Made by a program: the position numbers and the translations under genes
Shown here: piece by piece, positions 1-8,958 of the stretch
How positions within the stretch are numbered: position 1 is the stretch's first letter
How the letters are laid out: each line of letters starts with the position of its first letter
From: Bog-756 sp963835465
GTDB lineage: Bacteria > Actinomycetota > Acidimicrobiia > Acidimicrobiales > RAAP-2
Reading direction: 5' to 3'
Length of the DNA: 64,000 nt
Assembly: GCA_963835465.1 (NCBI GenBank)
Contig: CAWIFR010000005.1
Coordinates: 372,001-436,000, forward strand
The notes under the pieces: model-generated
Databases searched by the model: none
What the model was told of the DNA's origin: nothing
The model's input: the letters and a program-made list of their open reading frames with translations, nothing else

Positions 1-1199
1 ACCTGCTCCGACGGGACGCCACCGTGCTGCGACTGGCCGCCCGGATGGCCGAGCGCCGGGTGGCCGGGGCCGCCGAGCTCGGCCTCCGCGCGCTGGCCGA
101 CGAGCTCATCACCAGCATGGACCACGAGCTGGACTACCTCCGGGAGGCCACCATGTGCGACCGGCTGCGCCTGGCCGTGGCCCACGACGACCCGGCCGAC
201 GACGTCATCCGGGTTCCCCTGGTCTTCCACTCCCTGTGCACCGACCGGCTGTTGGTCATGGAGGAGGCCCCCGGCCGGCCCATCGACGCCCCCGGCGCCA
301 TCGCCGCCAGCGGGGCCCCCCCAGGCTGCTGGCCACCGCCCTGCTGTCCAGCTTCTTGACCCAGGTCCTCCAAGGCATGGTGTTCCACGCCGACCCGCAC
401 CCGGGCAACCTCATGGTCGACCGGTGGGGGCGCCTGTGGCTGCTCGACTACGGGGCGGTCGGGCCTGCTCGACCCGGTCACCCGCCGGGCCCTCCAGGAC
501 ATCGCCGTCGGTATGAGCGCCAACGAGCCGACTGGTGGTGGCCCGGGCGGTCCGGCACCTGGCCGGGGCCGACGCCACCGCCGACCTGTCCAGCCTGGAG
601 TCCGACATCAGCATGCTGATGGTGGAGAGCGCCGGTGGGTTCGACCCCGCCGTGATCCCCGAGGTCCTGGCCGGTGATGTCACGCCACGGGCTGAGGCTG
701 CCCGGCCTCCATGACCTCGCTGTCCAAGGCCCTGCTGACCCTCGACGGGACCCTCCGGGGCATCGATCCGGGGTTCGACCTGGCCCAGGAGGCCACGGCC
801 GCGGCGGACGCCCTCTCCACCCAGGACCCCGAGGTGACCGGCGACCTCCTCCAGCAGGAGCTGAAGCGGTCCATGCCGGTGCTCCGCAACCTGCCCGAGC
901 ACATCGACGAGCTGGCCACCCAGCTGCGGTCCGGCCGGATGAGCGTGCGGACGGAGCGGTTCGCCGGTCGGGACGAGCGGGTGGTGAGCGGGTGGATCGA
1001 CCGGATCCTGGTCGCCGTCTTCGGCTCCATGGGCCTGGTGGCCTCGGGGGTGATCCTGGTGGCGGCCGAGCTGGCCGGCTCTCGCGACATCCGGCTGTCC
1101 CTGCAGGCCATCGGCTTCATCGGCCTGGTCTTCTCGTCGGTGCTCTTCATGCGGGCGGTGGCGCAGGCCCTGCGCCGGGAGCGGACCTCGACCGGCTGA
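1..1199 (+). CDS. ABC1/UbiB-family atypical kinase (3' part, several frameshifts)
   Basis: Members of this family are membrane-associated atypical kinases or ATPases linked to quinone and lipid metabolism. The 5' end lies outside the window. Three frames have to be joined. They carry, in order, the motif HADPHPGNLMV (near 390-415), LLDYGAVG (the DFG-like metal-binding segment, near 440-460), and a C-terminal tail with two hydrophobic membrane segments (near 1005-1160), which is the usual end of this family. Breaks lie near 320, 460, 530 and 705. Three look like one extra base, and the one near 320 in a C-rich run looks like a missing base. The gene is probably intact in the organism. The family call is firm, but the substrate is unknown. 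Confidence 0.85.
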
Positions 1200-1252
1200 G
1201 CGGGCGGCTCCGGGGCCCGGTGGACGCCGAGGGGCCATGCCGGTGGCGTCGG

Positions 1253-1710
1253 TCATTCCTCGTCGGCGCCCCCAGCTCGATGAGCACGCCGAGGGCCGCC
1301 CGGGCATGGGCGACCGGCTCGGCCCCGACCCTGGCGATCAGTTCGGCGTCGATCGCCTCGACCGCCTGGCGCGGCGGCGTCGGCGGCGACACGGCCGCGG
1401 TCGGTGAGGCACGACGGTCATCCGGCGTCGGTCCTCGGGATCGGGCGAGCGCTCGAGGTAGCCCCGCACCACGAGTGAGTCGACGAGCTGGCCCCCGGCC
1501 TGCTTGGACACGCCCAGCTGGCGGATGATCCCGCCGAGCGGCGATCCGCCGCGGGCGACGGCCACGATGACGAAGGCGCCGTTGCGGGGCACGTCGTCGC
1601 AACCGACCTCGAGGAGCGACGCCGCGGATGGCCGCCCCGTAGGTGTGACGGGCCCCCCGCAGGAGCGCGGGGACGGTCACCGTCTCGTACCAGGGCCGGG
1701 CGTCGTGCAT
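1253..1710 (-). CDS. MarR-family transcriptional regulator (frameshifted)
   Basis: This is a winged-helix regulator. The start segment reads MHDARPWYETVTVPALLRGA, the middle frame holds the recognition helix and wing (GGIIRQLGVSKQAGGQLVDS followed by ERSPDPEDRRRMTVV), and the last frame gives RQAVEAIDAELIARVGAEP. Restoring one base in the G run near 1268 gives the ending LGADEE and a stop at 1253, clear of the convergent upstream gene. About three indels separate the frames. It diverges from the methyltransferase gene at 1770, and the 60-base gap holds an inverted repeat, which suggests autoregulation and control of that neighbour. The ligand cannot be predicted. Confidence 0.75.
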
Positions 1711-1717
1711 GCCTCGA

Positions 1718-1743
1718 GACTATGGTCAATTTTCAGGATAGTC
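1718..1743. promoter_or_regulatory. Inverted repeat between divergent MarR and methyltransferase genes
   Basis: GACTAT at 1718-1723 and ATAGTC at 1738-1743 form a perfect 6-base inverted repeat with a 14-base spacer in an unusually AT-rich stretch. A -10-like TACTAA lies at 1753-1758, just before the methyltransferase start. The position suits a MarR operator. This is inferred from location and symmetry only. Confidence 0.45.
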
Positions 1744-1769
1744 AAAGATATGTACTAAACTCGGTGGCG

Positions 1770-2564
1770 ATGCCCAGCCCGCCCACCCCGTCGCGGACGG
1801 CCCAGACCGTGGCCGTGACCCGGGTCACCTTCGCCCGTCCGAGCACGCCCGGGGGCGAGCGGGACACGCAGTCGCGACTCTCCGCGGGGATGGACGCCGC
1901 GCCCCTGGGGGCGACCCCCATGCGGGCGCACCTCGAGGCCCGTACCGGCTTCTTCGACCGCCAGGTCCTGGCGGCCATCGAGCAGGGAACCGGTCAGGTG
2001 GTGGTCCTCGGCGCCGGCTACGACGACCGGCCCCTCCGGTTCCGGGCCCCGGGCGTCCGGTACTTCGAAGTGGACCATCCGGGGACCCAGGCCGACAAGC
2101 GGGGCCGACTGGAGCGCATGGGTGCCGACCTCGGCGGGGTGTCGCTGGTGCCGGCCGACTTCGGCCGGGACGACGTGGCCGTCGCCCTCGAGCGGCACGG
2201 CCACCGCCCGGACGTGCCCACGCTGGTGCTGGCCGAGGGGCTCCTTGTCTACCTCGACGTGGAGCCGATGGTGGCCCTGCTCAGTGGCGTCCGGCGCCGG
2301 GCGGCGCCCGGGAGCGCCCTGGCGGCCAGCCTGGCCGTCCACCCCGACGGGATCGACTCGGCTGTCGTCGTCGAGCGGGCCAACGCCGCCCGCCCCGGAG
2401 CCGACGCCGAGCCGTGGCGCACCATCCTGCCCGTCCCGGCCCACCTCGACCTCGTCCGGCGCTCGGGCTGGTCGGTGGTCGAGTCGGTGGACGACGCCAC
2501 CCTCGGCACCGGGGCGGCGCGGGGGCAGTCGTTGCTGGTGTCGGCCCGACCCGGGAGCGGGTGA
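1770..2564 (+). CDS. Class I SAM-dependent methyltransferase, LCMT/PPM1-like
   Basis: This is a soluble protein of about 264 residues. The motif VVVLGAGYDDRPLRF near residues 73-87 is the SAM-binding loop typical of the leucine-carboxyl-methyltransferase-like (TIGR00027-type) bacterial group, and FEVDHPGTQADKRGRL carries the acidic ribose-binding position. LVLAEGLLVYL is the conserved post-I segment. ATG at 1770 is chosen because the alignable part starts soon after it; GTG at 1764 is an alternative. The AT-rich promoter leaves almost no leader, so the transcript may be leaderless. The small-molecule substrate is unknown. Divergence from the MarR gene suggests substrate-inducible control. Confidence 0.8.
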   Translation: MPSPPTPSRTAQTVAVTRVTFARPSTPGGERDTQSRLSAGMDAAPLGATPMRAHLEARTGFFDRQVLAAIEQGTGQVVVLGAGYDDRPLRFRAPGVRYFEVDHPGTQADKRGRLERMGADLGGVSLVPADFGRDDVAVALERHGHRPDVPTLVLAEGLLVYLDVEPMVALLSGVRRRAAPGSALAASLAVHPDGIDSAVVVERANAARPGADAEPWRTILPVPAHLDLVRRSGWSVVESVDDATLGTGAARGQSLLVSARPGSG

Positions 2565-2642
2565 CCGTGCGTCCGGTCGGGAGCTGCCCCACCGCGCCCG
2601 GCACCCGCGTCACGACCCCTCCGGGGCCCCGTTCCCCCGGGC

Positions 2643-2685
2643 TACACTGGTGCGTAATCCGCTTTTCGCAACGGAGGAGTGACGC
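2643..2685 (+). promoter_or_regulatory. Putative promoter and ribosome binding site of the purA operon
   Basis: TACACT at 2643-2648 resembles a sigma-A -10 element and is followed by a short leader with the strong ribosome binding site GGAGGAG at 2673-2679, six bases before the GTG start of purA. No purine riboswitch fold is evident in the roughly 35-base leader. Confidence 0.5.
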
Positions 2686-3967
2686 GTGCCGGCAACCGTC
2701 GTCGTCGGGACCCAGTGGGGTGATGAGGGCAAGGGCAAGCTGACCGATCTCCTGGCCAAGGAGATGGAACTGGTCGTCCGGTACCAGGGCGGCCACAACG
2801 CCGGCCACACCATCGTGGTGGACGGGGAGACCTTCGCCCTCCAACTGGTCCCGAGCGGGATCCTCTACGACCACATCACCCCGGTGATCGGCAACGGCGT
2901 GGTCGTGGATCCGACCGTGCTGCTGGCCGAGGTGGACACCTTGGCCGGCAAGGGCATCGACACCAGCCGCCTGCTGGTCAGCGGCAACGCCCACCTGATC
3001 ATGCCGTACCACCACGAGCTGGACCAGCTGGCCGAGCGGTACCTGGGCAAGAACAAGCTGGGCACCACCAAGCGGGGCATCGGGCCGGCCTACGCCGACA
3101 AGTCGTCGCGGGTGGGCCTCCGGGTGCAGGACCTGCTCGACCCCAAGATCTTCCGACAGAAGCTGGACGTGGTCCTGAAGGAGAAGAACCAGATCCTGGC
3201 CAAGGTGTACAACCGGCTGCCCCTGTCGGCCGACGAGATCTGCGCCCACTACCTCGACGAGCTGGCCCCCCGGGTGACCCCGATGGTGGCCGACACGGTC
3301 GGCCTGCTCCACGATGCCCTGGAGCGCGGGCGCCCACGTGCTGCTGGAGGGGGCCCAGGCCACCTTCCTCGATCTCGACCACGGCACCTATCCCTTCGTG
3401 ACCTCGTCCAACCCGGTGGCCGGTGGGGCCTGCACCGGGGCCGGTATCGGGCCCCGGTACGTCGACGAGGTCATCGGCATCGCCAAGGCCTACGTCACCC
3501 GGGTGGGCAGCGGCCCGTTCCCCACCGAGCTGATCGACGAGATCGGCGACACCCTGGTGGACCGCGGCCACGAGTACGGGGTCAACACCAAGCGCCGGCG
3601 GCGCCCGGGCTGGTTCGACGCGGTCATGATGCGCCAGGCCGTCCGCCTCAACTCCCTCTCCGAGGTGGCCCTGACCAAGCTGGACGTGCTGGACACCTTC
3701 GACACCGTCAAGGTCTGCGTGGCCTACGAGTCCAACGGCCAGCGCTTCACCCATCCTCCCTACCACCAGTCGGTCTTCCATCAGGTGACCCCGGTCTACG
3801 AGGAGCTCCCCGGCTGGAAGACGGACATCACCGGGGCCACCGAGATCGGCGACCTGCCCCAGGCCGCCCGGGACTACGTGCACTTCCTGGCCGAGCAGAT
3901 CGGCACCCCGGTCCGCCTGGTGGGCGTGGGCCCGGGCCGCGACCAGTTCGTCCGCTTCGCCGCATGA
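2686..3967 (+). CDS. purA: Adenylosuccinate synthetase (one frameshift)
   Basis: PurA joins IMP and aspartate with GTP to make adenylosuccinate, the first committed step to AMP. The GTG start follows a strong ribosome binding site. The N-terminus VVVGTQWGDEGKGKLTDLLA is the family P-loop signature, GGHNAGHTIV follows, and TKRGIGPAYADK and GACTGAGIGPRYVDE match the IMP-binding and conserved central regions. One extra G at 3328-3330 splits the frame. Removing it restores ALERGAHVLLEGAQATFLDL and a 426-residue protein of normal length. Because the gene is essential and otherwise perfect, the break is probably a sequence error. The stop overlaps the start of purD (ATGA). Confidence 0.95.
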
Positions 3968-5316
3968 GCGGGGCCGCCGACGTGCCGGGGGGCGGCATCG
4001 ACGGGATCAGGACGGTGTGCGTGGTCGGGTCGGGCGGGCGTGAGCACGCCCTGGCCGTGGTGCTCGGGCGCACCGCCGACGTGGTCGTGACCCCGGGGAA
4101 CCCGGGCATCGGCGGCACGACGCCGGAGGGCCACACCATCACCAGCGTCGACCGGCCGGCCGAGGAGATCGACGCAGACCTCTTCGTGATCGGGCCCGAG
4201 GCCCCGTTGGTCGACGGCCTGGCCGACCGGCTGCGCGCCGCGGGCCGGCTGGTGTTCGGGCCCGGGGCCGACGGCGCCCGGCTGGAGGGCTCCAAGGCCT
4301 TCATGAAGGAGCTGCTGGCCGAGGCCGGCGTGCCCACGGCCCGGTTCGGCGTGTTCACCGAGGCCGGTCCGGCCAAGGAGTTCCTCGCCACGCTGCCCGC
4401 CCCCTGGGTGGTCAAGACGGACGGACTGGCCGCCGGGAAGGGCGTGCTGGTCACCGGGTCGCTGGCCGAGGCCGAGGCCGACATCGACGCCAAGCTGTCC
4501 GGGGACGCCTTCGGGGACGCCGGGCGCCAGGTGGTGGTCGAGGAGGGCCTCACCGGGCCGGAGTGCTCCCTGCTCGTGCTGTGCGACGGCCACCGGCTGG
4601 CCGCCCTGGCCCCGGCCCAGGACTTCAAGCGGCGCGACGACCGGGACGGCGGCCCCAACACCGGAGGCATGGGGGCGTACTCACCGGTGCCCGGAGTCGA
4701 CGACCGGCTGGTCGAGCGGCTGGTGGAGGAGGCGGTGAGCCCGCTGGTGGCGGCCCTGGTCCGGCGGGGCATCGACTACCGCGGTGTCCTCTACGCCGGC
4801 CTCATGCTGACGCCCGACGGGCCCAAGGTGCTGGAGTTCAACGTCCGCTTCGGCGACCCCGAGACCCAGGTGGTGCTGCCCCGGCTGGAGGGCGACCTGG
4901 TGGCGCTGCTGGCCGAGGCGGCCGCCGGCTCGCTCTCGACCAGGCCCCGGTTCACCGGTGACGCCGCCGTCTGCGTGGTCATGGCCTCGGAGGGCTATCC
5001 CGAGTCCCCCCGCACCGGCGACGCCGTCGCCGGCCTCGGGTCGGCCGCCGGGGTGCCGGGCGTCACCGTCTTCCATGCCGGCACCGCCCCGGCCGCCCCG
5101 CCGGCCGAGGGCGTAGTCACCGCCGGGGGCCGCGTCCTCGGGGTCACCGCCCTCGGGCCGACCCTCGAAGAAGCTCGGTCCCGGGCCTATCGGGGAGTGG
5201 CGGCCATCTCGTGGCCCGGCGCCCATGCCCGCACCGACATCGCCCGGGAGGCGTCGGGCCTGCCGGCGGTCGCCGACGACCTGGTGGCCTCGACCGCCCG
5301 AGAAGGAGCCCGATGA
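3964..5316 (+). CDS. purD: Phosphoribosylamine-glycine ligase (GAR synthetase)
   Basis: PurD is the ATP-grasp enzyme that couples phosphoribosylamine to glycine, the second step of IMP synthesis. It has about 450 residues, which is normal. VCVVGSGGREHALA is the N-terminal nucleotide-binding loop, VTPGNPGI follows, and the ATP-grasp core shows SKAFMKELLAEAGVPTA, VVKTDGLAAGKGVLV and the metal-binding EFNVRFGDPETQVVL. The ATG overlaps the purA stop as ATGA, and its own stop overlaps the purB start the same way, so translation is probably coupled along the operon. No frameshift was found. Confidence 0.95.
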   Translation: MSGAADVPGGGIDGIRTVCVVGSGGREHALAVVLGRTADVVVTPGNPGIGGTTPEGHTITSVDRPAEEIDADLFVIGPEAPLVDGLADRLRAAGRLVFGPGADGARLEGSKAFMKELLAEAGVPTARFGVFTEAGPAKEFLATLPAPWVVKTDGLAAGKGVLVTGSLAEAEADIDAKLSGDAFGDAGRQVVVEEGLTGPECSLLVLCDGHRLAALAPAQDFKRRDDRDGGPNTGGMGAYSPVPGVDDRLVERLVEEAVSPLVAALVRRGIDYRGVLYAGLMLTPDGPKVLEFNVRFGDPETQVVLPRLEGDLVALLAEAAAGSLSTRPRFTGDAAVCVVMASEGYPESPRTGDAVAGLGSAAGVPGVTVFHAGTAPAAPPAEGVVTAGGRVLGVTALGPTLEEARSRAYRGVAAISWPGAHARTDIAREASGLPAVADDLVASTAREGAR

Positions 5317-6623
5317 TCCCCCGCTACGCGCCCGAGGTGATGGCCGCCCTGTTCTCCGACGAGGCCCGCTTCGCCATGTGGCTGCGGGTCGAGCTCCTGG
5401 CCACCGAGGGCTGGGTCGAGGTGGGGGACGTCCCCGTCGACGCTGCCGAGGTGTGCCGGGCCAAGGCCCCCACGGTGGATGCGGCCTTCGTGGAGGCGGT
5501 GGCCGAGCGGGAGCGCGTCACCGACCACGACGTGGCCGCCTTCGTCGACGTGGTCCAGGAGGCCATCGGCCAGCCCGAGGGCTCGTGGATCCACTACGGG
5601 CTCACCTCCTCGGACGTCGTCGACACCGCCCTGTGCGCCACCCTGACCCGGGCCTCGGACTTGCTCATCGAAGCCGCCGTCGAGCTGGTCTCGGCCCTGA
5701 AGGCCCGGGCCCTCGAGTGCATCGACGTGCCGGTGACCGGCCGGACCCACGGCATGCACGCCGAGCCCACCACCTTCGGGGCCAAGTTCTCGCTGTGGGC
5801 CCTCCAGGCGGACCGTGACGTGCAGCGCCTGCGGACGGCCCGGGACCGGGTGGCCGTGGGCAAGCTGTCCGGGGCCGTCGGGACCTACTCCAATATCGAC
5901 CCCCGGGTCGAGGCGCATGTCTGCTCGTCACTGGGGCTCACCCCGACGCCGGCCACCCAGGTGGTGGCCCGGGACCGGCACGCCGAGTACCTGTGGGCCT
6001 GTGCCTCCGTCGGGGCCACCATCGAGTTGATCGCCACCGAGGTCCGCCACCTGGCCCGCAGCGAGCTGGGTGAGGCCGAGGAGCCGTTCAAGCCGGGCCA
6101 GAAGGGCAGCTCGGCCATGCCCCACAAGCGCAATCCGATCCTGTCCGAGCGCCTCTGCGGCCTGGCCCGGGTGCTGCGGGGCTATCTCTCGGCCGGGTTG
6201 GAGGACGTGGCCCTCTGGCACGAGCGGGACATCTCCCACAGCTCGGTGGAACGGGTGGTGCTCCCCGACGCATCCATGCTCACCCTCTACATGCTGCAGA
6301 AGGCCAAGGGTCTGGTGGAGGGACTGGTCATCCACCCCGAGCGGGCCCTGGCCACCCTGACCGAGGGCAGCCACGGGCTGGTGTTCAGCCAGTCGGTCCT
6401 GCTGGCGCTGGTCAGCGGAGGGCTGAGCCGTGACGCCGCCTACCGGATCGTGCAGCGCGACGCCCGGGCGGCCTGGTCCGAGGGGCGCCCGTTCCGCCAG
6501 GTGCTGGACGAGGACCCCGACGTCACGCTGTCGCCCGAGGCCCTGGACGACGCCTTCGACCTGACCCGTACGCTGCGCCATGTCCACCGATTCACCGATG
6601 CCCTGGAGGAGCTTGCCCCATGA
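5313..6623 (+). CDS. purB: Adenylosuccinate lyase
   Basis: PurB acts twice in purine synthesis, releasing fumarate from SAICAR and from adenylosuccinate. The 436-residue protein starts MIPRYAPEVMAALFSDEARF. It shows the fumarase/aspartase superfamily features: SSDVVDTALCATLT, TGRTHGMHAEPTTFGAKF with the catalytic-site His, and the signature GSSAMPHKRNPILSE. The ATG overlaps the purD stop, and the stop overlaps purC by four bases. The reading frame is intact. Confidence 0.95.
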   Translation: MIPRYAPEVMAALFSDEARFAMWLRVELLATEGWVEVGDVPVDAAEVCRAKAPTVDAAFVEAVAERERVTDHDVAAFVDVVQEAIGQPEGSWIHYGLTSSDVVDTALCATLTRASDLLIEAAVELVSALKARALECIDVPVTGRTHGMHAEPTTFGAKFSLWALQADRDVQRLRTARDRVAVGKLSGAVGTYSNIDPRVEAHVCSSLGLTPTPATQVVARDRHAEYLWACASVGATIELIATEVRHLARSELGEAEEPFKPGQKGSSAMPHKRNPILSERLCGLARVLRGYLSAGLEDVALWHERDISHSSVERVVLPDASMLTLYMLQKAKGLVEGLVIHPERALATLTEGSHGLVFSQSVLLALVSGGLSRDAAYRIVQRDARAAWSEGRPFRQVLDEDPDVTLSPEALDDAFDLTRTLRHVHRFTDALEELAP

Positions 6624-7528
6624 CCACCTCATCGACCAGTGAACCGCTCGCCCTGATCCAGTCGGGCAAGGTGCGAGAGCTCTACGAGGCCGGCGAGGGC
6701 CGGCTGCTCATGGTGGCCTCCGACCGCATCTCGGCCTTCGACGTGATCATGGACGAGCCCATCCCGGACAAGGGCAGGGTGCTCACGGCCATGACCGCGT
6801 ACTGGTTGGAGGAGCTCTCCGACCTCGCCCCGAACCACCTGATCAGTGCCGACGTGGCCGACTTCCCCGACGGGGCCGCCGCACTGCCCGGTGGGACGGA
6901 CTACCTGGCCGGTCGGTCCATGCTGGTCCACCGGGCCCAAATGCTCGATATCGAGTGCATCGTGCGCGGCTACCTGGCCGGCTCGGCCTTCAAGGAGTAC
7001 CAGAAGGAGGGCACCGTCCACGGCATGGCCATGCCCACCGGGCTCCGCCACGCCGACCGCCTGCCCGAGCCCATCTTCACCCCCTCGACCAAGGCCACCG
7101 AGGGCCACGACCTCAACATCGGGATGACCGAGGCCATCGACATCGTGGGCCGAGAGGCGGCTGAAGCCGCCTCGGCCCTCTGCCTGGCCGCCTACTCCCG
7201 GGCCGCGGCGCGGGCCGAGTCCCAGGGCATCGTGATCTGCGACACCAAGTTCGAGCTCGGGTACATCGACGGGAAGCTGTCCATCTGCGACGAGGTCCTC
7301 ACCCCGGACTCGTCCCGCTTCTGGCCGGCCGACGACTGCGCCCCGGGGACCAACCCACCCTCCTTCGACAAGCAGCGGCTCCGCGACTGGCTGGAGGCCC
7401 AGCCCTGGGACAAGCAGGCGCCGCCGCCCGCCCTGCCCGAGGAGATCGTCTCGGCCACGTCGGCCCTGTACACCGAGTCCTACGAGCGGGTCTGCGGCCG
7501 CCGGTTGGCCGACTGGTACGGTGCCTGA
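6620..7528 (+). CDS. purC: SAICAR synthetase
   Basis: PurC attaches aspartate to CAIR. The product is 302 residues, the longer form of the family. SGKVRELYEAGEGRLLMVAS and DRISAFDVIMDEPIPDKG form the N-terminal nucleotide-binding region. IECIVRGYLAGSAFKEYQ and ICDTKFELGYIDGKL are the two family signatures. The start overlaps the purB stop, and purS follows after two bases, so the gene lies inside the operon. Confidence 0.95.
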   Translation: MTTSSTSEPLALIQSGKVRELYEAGEGRLLMVASDRISAFDVIMDEPIPDKGRVLTAMTAYWLEELSDLAPNHLISADVADFPDGAAALPGGTDYLAGRSMLVHRAQMLDIECIVRGYLAGSAFKEYQKEGTVHGMAMPTGLRHADRLPEPIFTPSTKATEGHDLNIGMTEAIDIVGREAAEAASALCLAAYSRAAARAESQGIVICDTKFELGYIDGKLSICDEVLTPDSSRFWPADDCAPGTNPPSFDKQRLRDWLEAQPWDKQAPPPALPEEIVSATSALYTESYERVCGRRLADWYGA

Positions 7529-7530
7529 GC

Positions 7531-7821
7531 ATGGCCCCCTCGGCGCAGTTCTCGGTGCTGGTGGAGGTCCGACTGCGTGAGGGCATCGCCGACCCGCAGG
7601 GGGCGACCATCGAGCGGGCACTGCCCGCCCTGGGGCTGAGCGGGGTCACCGGGGTGCGGGCCGGCAAGTCCTTCCGGTTCGAGATCGCCGCTGACGACGA
7701 GGCCTCGGCCCTGGCCCAAGCCACCGTGGTCGCCGACCGGATCCTGGCCAATCCGGTCATCGAGGAGTCGTCGGTCACCGTGAGCCCGGCCGTCGCCGGC
7801 GCGGTGGGGTCGGGCGCCTGA
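7531..7821 (+). CDS. purS: FGAM synthase subunit PurS
   Basis: PurS is the small subunit that bridges PurL and PurQ in the three-part FGAM synthase of Gram-positive bacteria. The product has 96 residues with the typical pattern FSVLVEVRLREGIADPQGAT, then LGLSGVTGVRAGKSFRFEI and ANPVIEESSV. The stop overlaps the purQ start (TGATG). Its presence agrees with the short PurL encoded at 9683 rather than a single-chain enzyme. Confidence 0.93.
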   Translation: MAPSAQFSVLVEVRLREGIADPQGATIERALPALGLSGVTGVRAGKSFRFEIAADDEASALAQATVVADRILANPVIEESSVTVSPAVAGAVGSGA

Positions 7822-8507
7822 TGCCCACCCGGGTCGGCGTGGTCATGTTCCCGGGGACCAACTGCGAGCACGACGCCGTGCTGGCCGTGGAGCGGCTGGG
7901 GGCGGTGGCCGACCTGGTCTGGCACGGCGACACCTCGGTGTCGGGCTACGACGCCCTGGTGCTGCCGGGCGGATTCGCCCACGGGGACTACCTGCGGCCG
8001 GGAGCCATCGCCCGCTTCTCCCCGGTGATGGAGGCGGTGGGACGGTTCGCCGCCGGGGGCGGCCCGGTGGTGGGGATCTGCAACGGCTTCCAGGTGCTGA
8101 CCGAGGCCGGGCTGCTGCCCGGGGCCCTGCAGAAGAACCGGGGCCTGCGCTTCCTGTGCACGACCGTCACCGTCCGGGTCGAGTCCGCCGCCTCGGTGCT
8201 GACCGCCGGGGTGCCGGTGGGCACGGAGCTGTCCATCCCGATCAACCACTTCGAGGGCAACTACACCTGTGACGCCGACACGCTGTCCCGACTGCGGGAC
8301 GAGGACCGGGTGGTGCTCCGCTACGTGGACAACCCCAACGGTTCGGTCGACAGCATCGCCGGGGTGTGCAACGAGGCTCGCAACGTGGTCGGCCTGATGC
8401 CCCATCCGGAGCGGGCATCGGACCCGCTCCTGGGCTCGGTCGACGGGATCGTGCTGCTGTCGGCCCTGGTGGCCTCGGCTGAGCCGGCGCGGGCCACGGT
8501 GGCCTGA
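7821..8507 (+). CDS. purQ: FGAM synthase glutaminase subunit PurQ
   Basis: PurQ is a class I glutamine amidotransferase that supplies ammonia to PurL. The 228-residue product has GVVMFPGTNCEHDA at the N-terminus, the oxyanion region LVLPGGFAHGDYLRPG, the nucleophile elbow VVGICNGFQVL with the catalytic Cys, and LMPHPERAS with the His of the catalytic triad. It is the last gene of the first pur block. The next gene on this strand is purL, 1.2 kb further on. Confidence 0.95.
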   Translation: MPTRVGVVMFPGTNCEHDAVLAVERLGAVADLVWHGDTSVSGYDALVLPGGFAHGDYLRPGAIARFSPVMEAVGRFAAGGGPVVGICNGFQVLTEAGLLPGALQKNRGLRFLCTTVTVRVESAASVLTAGVPVGTELSIPINHFEGNYTCDADTLSRLRDEDRVVLRYVDNPNGSVDSIAGVCNEARNVVGLMPHPERASDPLLGSVDGIVLLSALVASAEPARATVA

Positions 8508-8526
8508 GCCGGATCGGCGGCCGGGC

Positions 8527-8958
8527 TCAGCTGCGGGTGCGGGGGATCTTGGCCTGCTGGAGGACCGAGGCGCTGACGCCCACTGCCCGCCAGGCCGAGT
8601 ACGAGATGCCCTTGCGCTCCCCGTAGACCCGGGCCACCTTGATGAAGCTCTTCTCCAGGGCGGCCAGATCCACGGTCTCCCCGGTGTGGGTGAGCTCGGC
8701 TTCGAGACGCTGGCGCTCCTCGATCAGGTGCAGCCGGGAGAGCGGATCGGCAGTGGCGAGCGAGTTGTCGATGGCGAACAGGCGCTTGCGGATCGACTCC
8801 GGGGTCCGCTTGCGGCCACGCCGGGGCTTGGTGGACTCGAGCGCCTCGAGATAGCGGCGCACGATGCGGCCCTCTTCCCGTCCCTTGGCCAGCGCCGCCT
8901 TGTGGTCCTCGGACATCGGAGTTTTTTTGCGAGATTTCGTCGGGGTAGTAGCTGCCAT
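8527..8958 (-). CDS. Hypothetical basic protein
   Basis: The 143-residue product starts MAATTPTKSRKKTPMSEDHK and stays strongly basic up to about residue 60 (KPRRGRKRTPESIRKR). A predicted helical, coiled-coil-like middle follows (LHLIEERQRLEAELTHTGE), then the C-terminus YGERKGISYSAWRAVGVSAS. I recall similar small basic proteins in actinobacteria but cannot assign a family. The charge and the helix-rich ending suggest nucleic-acid binding, which is inference. It sits against the pur operon direction between purQ and purL. An upstream open frame extends further but lacks coding character, so ATG at 8958 is preferred. Confidence 0.65.
   Translation of the reverse strand: MAATTPTKSRKKTPMSEDHKAALAKGREEGRIVRRYLEALESTKPRRGRKRTPESIRKRLFAIDNSLATADPLSRLHLIEERQRLEAELTHTGETVDLAALEKSFIKVARVYGERKGISYSAWRAVGVSASVLQQAKIPRTRS

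Noticed and set aside
4681..5226. Long open frames on the strand opposite the pur genes and opposite jetC.
   Set aside because: They are shadows produced by GC-rich codon use, with Arg/Gly/Pro-rich products and no motifs.
2686..5316. A single 876-codon open frame spanning purA and purD, as if they were fused.
   Set aside because: It exists only because one extra base in purA shifts the frame into that of purD; the true purA ends at 3967 and purD begins at 3964.
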